Shown here one piece after another: positions 11,730 to 22,396 of a stretch of 49,057 nt of DNA. Within the stretch, counting starts at the first letter, position 1. Each line of letters begins with the position of its first letter. The position numbers and the translations under genes were made by a program. The DNA is from Nemertoderma westbladi (Eukaryota > Xenacoelomorpha > Nemertodermatida > Nemertodermatidae): assembly GCA_032718475.1 (NCBI GenBank), contig JAUCBJ010005592.1, positions 1-49,057 of the forward strand, read 5' to 3'. The notes under the pieces were generated by a model that was given only the letters and a program-made list of their open reading frames with translations, was not told where the DNA came from and did not search any database.

Positions 11730-14700
11730 GTTATTTATTATTGAAACTTTATTAAAACACAAAATAATTATATTTTTTGTACTGGTTGGTATATTTTTAT
11801 ACCAGACATGTTTCCATTTTCGATTAAATTTTATGTTTTTATGGTTTTAATCAACCATCTTCCAATATTAGTAAATATCTGCCCTTTTTTCTAAATTGTT
11901 GTATCTTATTTTCTTTTCAATAGATATTTCTTCTCTTGCTTAGCAATAATTTAATAATACAATTTTGGTTTTGGGTGATAAATATTTGTTATTTGTCCAT
12001 AAAATGTTAATAAAGAAAAGTTAAGTGAGGAAAAGTTAAAGAAAATAAACGAAGCTGAAGATAATATAAAATTCAAGAATATAATTTATCACTCTATTTT
12101 TTCATTAACTTCGTATCGGGAATACCAGTACTGTGAAAACAGGTCCACTTTTTTCTGCAATAAATTACAATTATTTCCAGGTTATTTCCGATTGGAATGG
12201 CGAAGAGAAAGGCGATTTGTCTATCCGGAAAGGCGAAACTTTATCGCTAGTAGCGAAGGACGCGGACGGATGGTGGGAAGTGGAGAACGCCGACGGAACG
12301 CGCGGAACTGTTCCTTCAACCTACGTCTCCCCAAAGAAAGCCCCCTCTCCTGTAGTAGTCCCAACGGGGTGGGGAAAAATCCGGAGAATGGTGAAGGGCC
12401 GGACAGTGTACGAGATGTTGGCGGCGATGGGAGCGGTTCCGGCCGGATTCCGGAACGGATACCTCGGAGACGCGTTGTCAAACAACCCCGGGAGATTTTC
12501 CGGTGCCGAATCTCTGCGTCCCAAACTACACAGAAGCGGAGTCGGATTCGCGGATTTGAGTCTTTTAGACTCGGAATTGGTTCCGGTTGAATCCGCAATA
12601 TGTAAAAACGTTCAACTAATTTCCGCGACTAACTTACCTTCTATCGCCTCCACGGGGGACCACGGGGGTTCGATAGTCTCCCGCCACGTGCGTTTATCCT
12701 TGTACGACCGCGGCGTAAAGGTGGATGATGATACCGGGTTCAACAACAACGTTGTCTCCAACGTTCACACGGTTAAAGCGAGTTGGTCGGATAGGAAGCC
12801 GAATACGTGGGAATTCCAAGCGAAAACCGTCGGGTTGAAACCGAGTACAGCCGATGGGTTCGTCTTTATGAGGAGCAACAATAGGAATCCCCAGCTGCAT
12901 CTGTTAGTCGAGTTGGGTGTCGGTATCTCTACTGAGGAGGATGGGGGTGCTGGTCGTCGTGTTGGGGAAGTCGGCGCCGGATATGTGTTGCTGCCTCTCT
13001 ATGATGAGGAACTCAATAAACCTATTGAGGATAAAACCTACACGTGTTATATAAACGGAGGACATCCACACGAGCAGGTGAGGAAATAAAGTAGTTGTTA
13101 AGTAAATAAAGTAGATGTTAAGGAAATAAAGTATATGTTAAGTAAATAAAGTAGATGTTAAGTAAATAAAGTAGATGTTAAGTAAATAAAGTAGATGTTA
13201 AGGAAATAAAGTAGTTGTTAAGGAAATAAACACGTGTTATATAAACGGAGGACATCCACACGAGCAGGTGAGGAAATAAAGTTGTTGTTAGGTAAATAAT
13301 GTAGATGTTAAGTAAATAAAGTAGATGTTAAGTAAATAAAGTAGATGTTAAGTAAATAAAGTAGATATTAAGTAAATAAAGTTAAGTAAATAAAGCAGAT
13401 GTTAAGTAAATAAAGTAGATGTTAAGTAAATAAAGTAGATGTTAAGTAAATAAAGTAGATGTTAAGTAAATAAAGTAGATGTTAAGCAAATAAAGTAGAT
13501 GTTAAGTAAATAAAGTAGATATTAAGTAAATAAAGTTAAGTAAATAAAGCAGATGTTAAGTAAATAAAGTACATGTTAATTAAATAAAGTAGATGTTAAG
13601 TAAATAAAGTAGATGTTAAGTAAATAAAGTAGATATTAAGTAAATAAAGTAGATGTTAAGTAAATAAAGTAGATGTTAAGTAAATAAAGTAGATGTTAAG
13701 TAAATAAAGTAGATGTTAAGTAAATAAAGTAGATGTTAAGTAAATAAAGTAGATGTTAAGTAAATAAAGTAGATGTTAAGTAAATAAAGTAGATGTTAAG
13801 TAAATAAAGCAGATGTTAAGTAAATAAAGTAGATGTTAAGTAAATAAAGTAGATGTTAAGTAAATAAAGTAGATGTTAAGTAAATAAAGTAGATATTAAG
13901 TAAATAAAGTTAAGTAAATAAAGCAGATGTTAAGTAAATAAAGTAGATTTTAAGTAAATAAAGTAGATGTTAAGTAAATAAAGTAGATATTAAGTAAATA
14001 AAGTAGATATTAAGTAAATAAAGTAGATGTTAAGTAAATAAAGTACATGTTAAGTAAATAAAGTAGATGTTAAGTAAATAAAGTACATGTTAAGTAAATA
14101 AAGTAGATGTTAAGTAAATAAAGTAGATGTCAAGTAAATAAAGTAGATATTAAGTAAATAAAGTTAAGTAAATAAAGCAGATGTTAAGTAAATAAAGTAG
14201 ATTTTAAGTAAATAAAGTAGATGTTAAGTAAATAAAGTAGATATTAAGTAAATAAAGTAGATATTAAGTAAATAAAGTAGATGTTAAGTAAATAAAGTAC
14301 ATGTTAAGTAAATAAAGTAGATGTTAAGTAAATAAAGTACATGTTAAGTAAATAAAGTAGATGTTAAGTAAATAAAGTAGATGTCAAGTAAATAAAGCTA
14401 GTAATTAATTATATAAAGATGGTAGAATTATGTATCTAACAATATAATATGGTTGAGGAAATAAAGTGACTTATAATATATGAAGATGAAGAAAGTATAC
14501 AATGTTAAGAAATGAAATATTGTAGGTATATTACATTATATACTTATATAGTGGGGAGGAAATATATAAAGCGGAGAATAAAGTCGTTTTGTGAACTACC
14601 GGTGTAAGAAATGACGTTTTCCATTTGTAACGTTATGTAGTAATTGCATTTGGTAGGACCTAAATAATATAATTATAATATATAATAATAATGGTTAAAT

Positions 14701-17700
14701 AAAGTTGGTAGTAGTAAATAAAGTAAGTATATATAAAGTGTACTGGATTATATGTATGTGAGGTGAGCTTGTGGTAAGTAAATAAACCCGGGAAGGGAAA
14801 TATTTAAGTTAATTGACATCCCCAGTGTTTATTCCGAAAACTTGAGATCCACCAGTTTCGATTAATAAATTACTTTAACTTTCAGTACCTTTACAATTAA
14901 ACATTAAATTAATGGAATCCCGCGTGTAGCATCCCGTATAGTTTTATTGATACTGCTACTGAATCACACTTACCGTATTTATAGTCATTGTTCTTGGAAG
15001 GTACTTAAAGAGCAACACGACCGAACACGGTCGAACATACCCGAACACAGTCGAAAATAGAAAGATCACAAAATAATAACACCGGGTTCCAGCTTTTAGA
15101 TAAAATTAGCAACGCGTTGCTTTTCTATAAGTAAATTCCCGAAATTATTGAATAAAATAGTCGCGAAATTAAATTATCAGATCAGCTGATGGTATCAGGT
15201 ATCATGTGGCCTACGGGTAGGTTGGAAACAATTCTTAATATGTTGTGTACCGCTGGACTGTACAACAAACTATGTAGGGAAGCCTACCGAGTACCTGTCA
15301 CATATAGTGATATCGTGTTAGCTAATATGCCTATTTGCCCGTGTGTGTACTGTAGGAGCTTGGGCTGGGACTGATTGTTGAAGATATGAATTAGATACCA
15401 GATAGCCTACCACCAGATAGCGTAGGAGATTGGGCGATTAAAATATTTCAATATTGAACTATAATAAGAAAACTCTTGAATTAGTGGTTCTAATGACAAT
15501 ATTAAAGGCATTACTAGAGACATTGTAGAAGTACAGGTGGTGGTGGTAGGTAGCAGCAAGACTGCAGCTTGTAATCAACTACAACAACTAACTGCATTTA
15601 CTATGATGATATCATTATCCGAAACAAATAGTCCCACATAATAACAGTCTAATGCTGTAGTGTAGCAATTTTTAGTAGTACAGGTTATGAATATGGTATT
15701 ATTGAATTAATTATTATAGACGCCCCAATCATAGCAAATAAAATCATAGTTAAATATAAAACAATGTGATGTAATAAAATAGTATTTATTTAAACATGGG
15801 ATGGGGGGGGGGGGGGGGGGGGTGGTTGATTACATCTCATCTCACAAGTTCCACGAGTTCATGAATATTCCAGCTGAGTTTGTGGTGCACCGGGTTAATA
15901 TTGGCCGATGTCGCAGGCCTGGACGTGGTTGGTGAACCCGGGGTCAAGGGAGTCTCTCTACTCAGAGTAAGGAAATTTCGCGTTAATATCGTTTATAAAT
16001 GACGTAGTATCGATTAGATTGGAGAAGCTGATGTATGTAAAGTAAACCTAACTAACATAGGTTTAAAATGTCCATTCTCGTTTGGAATTATAACTGTGTT
16101 GCCATTATGCCATCATCATTCCGAGCTACATGGCCACCTTTTACAACTTTAGTCTTAATAACATGACATAATTTTTTTTTGAGTTACTTTAAATGTTAAA
16201 TAGGCTCTTGATTATAGGCCTACCGTTACTGTTATATTTTATATTATTTTAAAGTTAGTATTGAAAAGGCTTCACGACCATTTTATTCAATAATTTCGGG
16301 AATTAAGATAAAGTAAGATAATATATCTTATCTTATCTTCTCTTGACTTGACTTGTAGAAAAGCAACGCGTGGCTAATTTATCTAAAAGTTGGTACCCGG
16401 TGTTATTTTTTGTACTCTTTCTATTTTCGACTGTGTTCGATTGTGTTCGGCAGTTGTTGGAGTGTGTTCGGGTGTGTTCGACTGTGTTCGGTCGTGTTGC
16501 TCTTTAACTAGCTTCCCTTTGTTCTGTATCCTTTCTGCGCGTTAGAATACGCACGCCTTTGTAGATTTAGTGTCTTAATAGAGTCTTTAATAATTAGAGT
16601 CTTTAGAGACAAATTGTATTTATTATTATACAGGCAGTGTTCAGTATAGACTGATTTTATATTATATAGTCCGTAAGAGTGCTTACTGCTTACCCGTGGC
16701 GCAGCCACAAGGGACGTGACAGGGGGGGCACGTACCCAACTTTTCAGGTATGGGGGGGGGGGGGGGGGGGGCACCATGTCATATGTCCTTGGAACTTTTT
16801 ACACTTTTCATATTCCATTTACCAGTCAATTAATCTTAATTAACTCTGATCGAGTACTACACCCCGTGAACTGTTTTTGCACTGGCAATATAAGTCAACC
16901 TGATTGATTTCTATATCCCCTAAATTTCGTATATTGTTTTGGTAAGAATAAAATAAAATAATTGATGATAACATTTTTTAATTCCCCGTGACAAGATAAT
17001 ATGCTGATTCACCCAGTAAGAAGGATGGAGGTAAATTAGTTTAGGTAGAATGGGTTTCATTAAGATTTGTAAAACTAGTTTTTTTTTTGGGGGGGGGGGG
17101 GGGGGTGTGGTTTATTCACCTAAAGCTAAAATTATTTTATCGCCCCCCCCCCCCCCCCACTTTCGGGAACGTCCGGCTGTGCCCCTGCTGCTTACTATAG
17201 ACAACTTGCTGCTTACTATAGACAACTTGCTGATTACTATAGACAACTTGCTGCTTACTATAGACAACTTGCTGCTTACTATAGACAACTTGCTGCTTAC
17301 TATAGACAACTTGCTGCTTACTATAGACAACTTGCTGCTTACTATAGACAACTTGCTGCTTACTATAGACAACTTGCTGCTTACTATAGACAACTTGCTG
17401 CTTACTAGAGACAACTTGCTGCTTACTATAGACAACTTGCTGCTTACTATAGACAACTTGCTGCTTACTATAGACAACTTGCTGCTTACTATAGACAACT
17501 TGCTGCTTACTATAGACAACTTGCTGCTTACTATAGACAACTTGCTTCTTACTATAGACAACTTGCTGCTTACTATAGACAACTTGCTGCTTACTATAGA
17601 CAACTTGCTGCTTACTATAGACAACTTGCTGCTTACTATAGACAACTTGCTGCTTACTATAGACAACTTGCTGCTTACTATAGACAACTTGCTGCTTACT

Positions 17701-20700
17701 AGAGACAACTTGCTGCTTACTATAGACAACTTGCTGCTTACTATAGACAACTTGCTGCTTACTATAGACAACTTGCTGCTTACTATAGACAACTTGCTGC
17801 TTACTATAGACAACTTGCTGCTTACTATAGACAACTTGCTGCTTACTATAGACAACTTGCTGCTTACTATAGACAACTTGCTGCTTACTAGAGACAACTT
17901 GCTGCTTACTATAGACAACTTGCTGCTTACTATAGACAACTTGCTGCTTACTATAGACAACTTGCTGCTTACTATAGACAACTTGCTGCTTACTATAGAC
18001 AACTTGCTGCTTACTATAGACAACTTGCTGCTTACTATAGACAACTTGCTGCTTACTATAGACAACTTGCTGCTTACTATAGACAACTTGCTGCTTACTA
18101 TAGACAACTTGCTGCTTACTATAGACAACTTGCTGCTTACTATAGACAACTTGCTGCTTACTATAGACAACTTGCTGCTTACTATAGACAACTTGCTGCT
18201 TACTATAGACAACTTGCTGCTTACTATAGACAACTTGCTGCTTACTATAGACAACTTGCTGCTTACTATAGACAACTTGCTGCTTACTATAGACAACTTG
18301 CTGCTTACTAGAGACAACTTGCTGCTTACTATAGACAACTTGCTGCTTACTATCGACCACTTGCTGCTTACTATAGACAACTTGCTGCTTACTATAGACA
18401 ACTTGCTGCTTACTATAGACAACTTGCTGCTTACTATAGACAACTTGCTTCTTACTATAGACAACTTGCTGCTTACTATAGACAACTTGCTGCTTACTAT
18501 AGACAACTTGCTGCTTACTGTAGACAACTTGCTGCTTACTATAGACAACTTGCTGCTTACTATAGACAACTTGCTGCTTACTATAGACAACTTGCTGCTT
18601 ACTATAGACAACTTGCTGCTTACTAGAGACAACTTGCTGCTTACTATAGACAACTTGCTGCTTACTATAGACAACTTGCTGCTTACTATAGACAACTTGC
18701 TGCTTACTATAGACAACTTGCTGCTTACTATATGGCTTGCTGCTTACTATAGACAACTTGCTGCTTACTATAGACAACTTGCTGCTTACTATAGACAACT
18801 TGCTGCTTACTATAGACAACTTGCTGCTTACTATAGACAACTTGCTGCTTACTATAGACAACTTGCTGATTACTATAGGGCTTGCTGCTTACTATAGACA
18901 ACTTGCTTCTTACTATAGACAACTTGCTGCTTACTAGAGACAACTTGCTGCTTACTATAGACAACTTGCTGCTTACTATAGACAACTTGCTGCTTACTAT
19001 AGACAACTTGCTGCTTACTATATGGCTTGCTGCTTACTATAGACAACTTGCTGCTTACTATAGACAACTTGCTGCTTACTATAGACAACTTGCTGCTTAC
19101 TATAGACAACTTGCTGCTTACTATAGACAACTTGCTGCTTACTATAGACAACTTGCTGCTTACTATATGGCTTGCTGCTTACTATAGACAACTTGCTGCT
19201 TACTATAGACAACTTGCTGCTTACTATAGACAACTTGCTGCTTACTATAGACAACTTGCTGCTTACTATAGACAACTTGCTGCTTACTATAGACAACTTG
19301 CTGCTTACTATATGGCTTGCTGCTTACTATAGACAACTTGCTGCTTACTATAGACAACTTGCTGCTTACTATAGACAACTTGCTGCTTACTAGAGACAAC
19401 TTGCTGCTTACTATAGACAACTTGCTGCTTACTATAGACAACTTGCTGCTTACTATAGACAACTTGCTGCTTACTATAGACAACTTGCTGCTTACTATAG
19501 ACAACTTGCTGATTACTATAGGGCTTGCTGCTTACTATAGACAACTTGCTGATTACTATAGGGCTTGCTGCTTACTATCGACCACTTGCTGCTTACTATA
19601 GACAACTTGCTGCTTACTATAGACAACTTGCTGCTTACTATAGACAACTTGCTGCTTACTATAGACAACTTGCTGCTTACTATAGACAACTTGCTGCTTA
19701 CTATAGACAACTTGCTGATTACTATAGGGCTTGCTGCTTACTATAGACAACTTGCTGATTACTATAGGGCTTGCTGCTTACTATCGACCACTTGCTGCTT
19801 ACTATAGACAACTTGCTGCTTACTATAGACAACTTGCTGCTTACTATAGACAACTTGCTGCTTACTATAGACAACTTGCTGCTTACTATAGACAACTTGC
19901 TGCTTACTAGAGACAACTTGCTGCTTACTATAGACAACTCGCTGCTTACTATAGACAACTTGCTGCTTACTATAGACAACTTGCTGCTTACTATAGACAA
20001 CTTGCTGCTTACTATAGACAACTTGCTGCTTACTATAGACAACTTGCTGATTACTATAGGGCTTGCTGCTTACTATAGACAACTTGCTTCTTACTATAGA
20101 CAACTTGCTGCTTACTAGAGACAACTTGCTGCTTACTATAGACAACTTGCTGCTTACTATAGACAACTTGCTGCTTACTATAGACAACTTGCTGCTTACT
20201 ATAGACAACTTGCTGATTACTATAGGGCTTGCTGCTTACTATAGACAACTTGCTTCTTACTATAGACAACTTGCTGCTTACTATAAAAGGCTTACTGGAA
20301 ACTATAGTGGTTACTTTATCGGTTTTGCGTTGCCCGACTCTTGGCCCATTCTTCCATTTTTAATCAATTCCTAATTACGTTGTAAATTGATATTTTACTC
20401 TTGGCATTTAGCGCGAAAAGTCGATAGCAGCTACTGTAAATAAATATCTCGCGTTAAGACTAATGACATAAAACCCGTTAATGGGTCGATAATCCGGCAT
20501 TCAATTACTTCCGTGAATAAATTACCCAGCTACACATGTGTTTACTGTTTACTAATTGTTATATTACAACTGACAAAGGTTATCAAAACTCTTTCCAACG
20601 ATATGTGAAGAATTATAACTCGACTTCTTATTCAAATTAATGTAGTGGAAATTCTTAGGGACATAAAAAAGGTAAAATTGTGACAAAAATGACAAGATGA

Positions 20701-22167
20701 TTTTCTAAGTACCTCTGGGTACATAGATGACAAACATCGAATGCTCCAACAAATAATGACCATCTACAATTTAATGTTTACTTCCTTGGCAACAGATCGA
20801 CTAGGTAACTATTATTGGTGAGATTTTAAAAAATTTTTGAAAACAAATATTAGCCCATCAATATCGATCGACAACTCTAAGCTCTACATAGTTACCAATT
20901 ATGTTCCCATGGCAACATAAATTTTTCTAGTCATTCAGTTTTAGAGACAGGGCGGGGGGGGGGGGGGGATTAATTTCTCGTCTCAATGTTATAATTATCA
21001 ATTAAGGGAAAGGAGCAGGTTACCCTTTTTTTTTTACCAAATTTTACCCATAAAATTGAAATTTTATAACATAAACTATTGTGGTTTTTAAACTGAAACA
21101 AATCAATAAATTGCACTTAATTTCTGGAATTATTTGTTTGCTGTGAATTATTTTGCTAATATTTGAATCGCCTCTTGAGAATTCGTTTGAAAGTTTGCAG
21201 CAGAGGTAGTATAATGTAGATTCATTTAAAATATATTTCGAGTTATTTTTACAAATATATTAGACATTAGTAGGTGATTCTGTTTTTCATTAAATTACAC
21301 TTTTATTGTGATTTATGATTATTGAAATCAGGGAACGGTTATAATAATTGTGAGAAAATAATACGCGATGTGTGTGTGGGTTTGAGCTTATCAGAAGCCA
21401 TAAAGTGTGTCGGATCGGAAACCAATAATTTTGGCTTCCGACTCAACCAGCACACGCGAAGTCCCCATCAACCCCTGTTTATATCACTTGATCATATTAA
21501 CACATCTGCTATTATTGTTTCTCCCCAGGGAATAGAACTAGACAGCACGGTGGCTCGCTCCATACAGACCACTAAGTTCCGCGCGTTGGCCCACGCGAAC
21601 AAGGATCCACTCCTCCAGATCAAACTCTCGGCTCCCAGTCGCCACGAACTCGCTCTACTCAACAAACTCCCTCACGAACTGATTGGCGCCCAGGTCAACG
21701 TCCCGGCGCTAGCGGCCTACCGAGAGGTCCTAGCCCGTCGTCTCCTAGGTAACGGAGACCCCCCGTCCACGCTTTACTCCCCGTTTCTCGCACAGTTCCC
21801 CGTCGCCTACGCAACTCCTGATCTAATGGACGCGACCAGATCTGCGTGGTCAGAAAAAATAAAATCCGCCAGTAAATCTTCTCGAAAGGACCCGAAATTC
21901 CTCTCCGAAGAGTTAGAAACCTCCTTTATGGAATCGGTTTACCCTCTGATTCACTGGCTGGATCTCCCAGACCTCAATCTAGGTATCTCCAGTGTCAATG
22001 TGGAGTCTGACAGATGGTCGAGAATATCTACTTATTTGTCTAAAACAAACGGGAGTCGACCCGCCGTTGTTGCCGCCATCCTCGGCGGGGGGATGAGGTT
22101 TCGAGCGATGGATATCGAAGGGGAGACCACGGTAGAACTTCACGACTTACCTATATCAACTTACTAA
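11175..22167 (+). CDS. NPHP1: Nephrocystin-1, complete, join(11175..11729,12181..13077,21529..22167)
   Basis: Three coding exons join in phase 0 into 696 codons plus TAA; human nephrocystin-1 has 732 residues. Nephrocystin-1 is an SH3 adaptor of the ciliary transition zone and cell junctions, known to act with NPHP4 and RPGRIP1L. Order seen: a predicted coiled coil (about residues 10-115), an acidic stretch rich in E and D (about 135-175), an SH3 domain (about 183-240: KGDLSIRKGE, DGWWEV, GTVPSTYV), then the nephrocystin homology region to the end. Family hallmarks are MGAVPAGFR (about residue 266), SRHVRLSLYD, SNVHTVKASW, NPQLHLLVELGVG, YINGGHPHEQ|GIELDS across the exon 2/3 join, and DLMDATRSAW. 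The start ATG at 11175 has G at -3 and G at +4; an in-frame upstream ATG-like start at 11103 is less likely because the family similarity begins after 11175. Most of the locus length is intron 2, which is full of repeats. Confidence 0.93.
11730..12180 (+). other. NPHP1 intron 1, 451 bp, phase 0, with a direct repeat at its two ends
   Basis: AT-rich, donor GTTATT and acceptor TTATTTCCAG. The sequences across the two junctions nearly repeat each other: TTTCAGGTTATTT at the donor and TTTCCAGGTTATTT at the acceptor. No gene lies inside. Confidence 0.8.
12181..13077 (+). CDS. NPHP1: NPHP1 coding exon 2: SH3 domain and first part of the nephrocystin homology region
   Basis: Encodes 299 residues beginning VISDWNG, directly continuing the QYFQ of exon 1 to make the first SH3 strand. 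SH3 features are the acidic RT loop (NGEEKGDL), the tryptophan pair in DGWWEV and the proline in VPSTYV. The rest carries MGAVPAGFR, SRHVRLSLYD, HTVKASW, KPNTWEF and GYVLLPLYDEE. The exon ends at CAG before a consensus donor GTGAGG (13078-13083). Reading through gives VRK and then TAA at 13087-13089. Base composition is clearly more GC-rich than the introns. Confidence 0.93.
13040..13278 (+). repeat. Duplicated end of NPHP1 exon 2 with a second splice donor
   Basis: The segment 13040-13088 (exon end, donor and first intron bases) is repeated at 13230-13278, a shift of 190 bp. The last 38 exon bases (13040-13077) and GTGAGGAAATAAAG are identical in both. The second copy therefore has an equally good donor GT at 13268-13269. 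Splicing there would add 190 bases and bring in the TAA at 13087. Confidence 0.95.
13084..14396. repeat. 20-bp minisatellite in NPHP1 intron 2 carrying AATAAA in every unit
   Basis: About 65 units of TAAATAAAGTAGATGTTAAG start within a few bases of the exon 2 donor. Point variants (GATATT, ACATGT, GCAGATG, GTCAAG) are phased into blocks. A 14-bp short unit (GTTAAGTAAATAAA) recurs at 13381, 13535, 13909 and 14163, spacings of 154, 374 and 254 bp. The last two blocks (from 13921 and from 14175) are near-identical 254-bp duplicates. Every unit has the polyadenylation hexamer AATAAA on the transcribed strand. Confidence 0.96.
14397..15008. other. Intron 2 sequence with decayed repeat units
   Basis: AT-rich intron DNA. 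Degraded relatives of the 20-bp unit (GGAAATAAAGT, TTAAATAAAGTTGG, AGTAAATAAAGTAAG) are scattered to about 14,790. No gene seen. TTAA at 15005-15008 is the left target site of the next element. Confidence 0.6.
15009..16503. mobile_element. TTAA-flanked DNA transposon with long terminal inverted repeats, no transposase
   Basis: The left end AGAGCAACACGACCGAACAC (from 15009) is matched by its reverse complement at the right end (GTTCGGTCGTGTTGCTCT, to 16503). TTAA lies on both sides (15005-15008 and 16504-16507). The inverted arms reach inwards to about 15,165 and 16,282, sharing AGCAACGCGT, the TTTAGATAAA region and ATTCCCGAAATTATTGAATAAA. The right arm has an extra AAGATAA/TATCTT insert. TTAA duplication is known for piggyBac and Kolobok transposons; the AGAG ends suit Kolobok at least as well. 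The 1.1 kb core has no long frame, so it is non-autonomous. It contains G20 at 15803-15822. Confidence 0.8.
16690..17186. mobile_element. Possible hAT-like MITE relic with poly-G/poly-C runs
   Basis: CGTGGCGCAGCCACAAGGGA, followed by AGGGGGGGCACGT, on the left and the reverse complement of CCGGCTGTGCCCCTG on the right resemble the CAGTGGCGTAGCC-type ends common in animal hAT elements. Homopolymers lie inside: G20 (16752-16771), T10G17 (17079-17105) and C16 (17143-17158). The ends match each other only loosely and no target duplication is clear, so the call is weak. The 21-bp array begins exactly where the right end stops. Confidence 0.3.
17187..20285. repeat. 21-bp minisatellite in NPHP1 intron 2, about 147 units
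   Basis: The unit is 21 bp, built from CTGCTTACTATAGACAACTTG. The first 70 or so units are nearly uniform, with sparse variants (TAGAGAC, TATCGACC, CTTCTTAC). From 18,729 on, 19-bp junction units (TATATGGCTTGC or TATAGGGCTTGC) recur about every 145 bp at 18,729, 18,874, 19,019, 19,164 and 19,309: six full units plus one short. Because 21 is divisible by 3, frames of 534-615 codons run through it on both strands; they translate to LLTIDNL-type repeats and are not genes. Confidence 0.97.
20286..21528 (+). other. 3' part of NPHP1 intron 2
   Basis: AT-rich, no gene recognised, with G15 at 20,954-20,968. The acceptor is TTTCTCCCCAG ending at 21,528, preceded by a pyrimidine-rich tract. A frame open from 21,322 enters exon 3 in phase, but its first 69 codons have no nephrocystin similarity and are intron. 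Intron 2 as a whole runs 13,078-21,528 (8451 bp). Confidence 0.85.
21529..22167 (+). CDS. NPHP1: NPHP1 coding exon 3: C-terminal nephrocystin homology region
   Basis: Encodes 212 residues and the TAA stop. It begins GIELDSTVARS, which corresponds to GIEVDPSISR of the vertebrate protein right after the GG-P-E element ending exon 2. Conserved elements are NKLPHELIGA, SPFLAQFP, DLMDATRSAW and PLIHWLDLP. The last eight residues (HDLPISTY) and the stop come from the first unit of the 30-bp minisatellite that continues downstream, so the original C-terminus may have been replaced. Confidence 0.92.
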   Translation, partial: GIELDSTVARSIQTTKFRALAHANKDPLLQIKLSAPSRHELALLNKLPHELIGAQVNVPALAAYREVLARRLLGNGDPPSTLYSPFLAQFPVAYATPDLMDATRSAWSEKIKSASKSSRKDPKFLSEELETSFMESVYPLIHWLDLPDLNLGISSVNVESDRWSRISTYLSKTNGSRPAVVAAILGGGMRFRAMDIEGETTVELHDLPISTY

Positions 22168-22396
22168 CTAGACGACTTACCTATATCAACTTACTAACTA
22201 GACGGCTTACCTATATCAACTTACTAACTATACGACTTACCTATATCAACTTACTAACTATACGACTTACCTATATCAACTTACTAACTATACGACTTAC
22301 CTATATCAACTTACTAACTAGACGACTTACCTATATCAACTTACTACTAACTAGACGACTTACCTATATCAACTTACTAACTATACGACTTACCTG
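22141..22396. repeat. 30-bp minisatellite starting inside the NPHP1 stop region, about 8 units
   Basis: The unit is GACTTACCTATATCAACTTA plus a CTAACTAGAC-type tail, 30 bp, with one unit 3 bp longer near 22,345. The first unit overlaps the last NPHP1 codons and supplies the TAA at 22,165-22,167. Variants are AGACG, TACG and AGACGG. Confidence 0.95.

Noticed and set aside
12192-12598. Overlapping frames in NPHP1 exon 2 (132 codons plus strand, 125 codons minus strand)
   Set aside because: Out-of-frame and antisense shadows of the SH3/nephrocystin exon.
13084-14396. CRISPR array
   Set aside because: Regular direct repeats but no unique spacers; a minisatellite in a eukaryotic intron.
17050-18897. 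Open frames of 534-615 codons on both strands, apparent LLTIDNL-repeat proteins
   Set aside because: They are the translation of a 21-bp minisatellite whose length is a multiple of 3. Frames are open on both strands at once and the array lies inside the NPHP1 intron.
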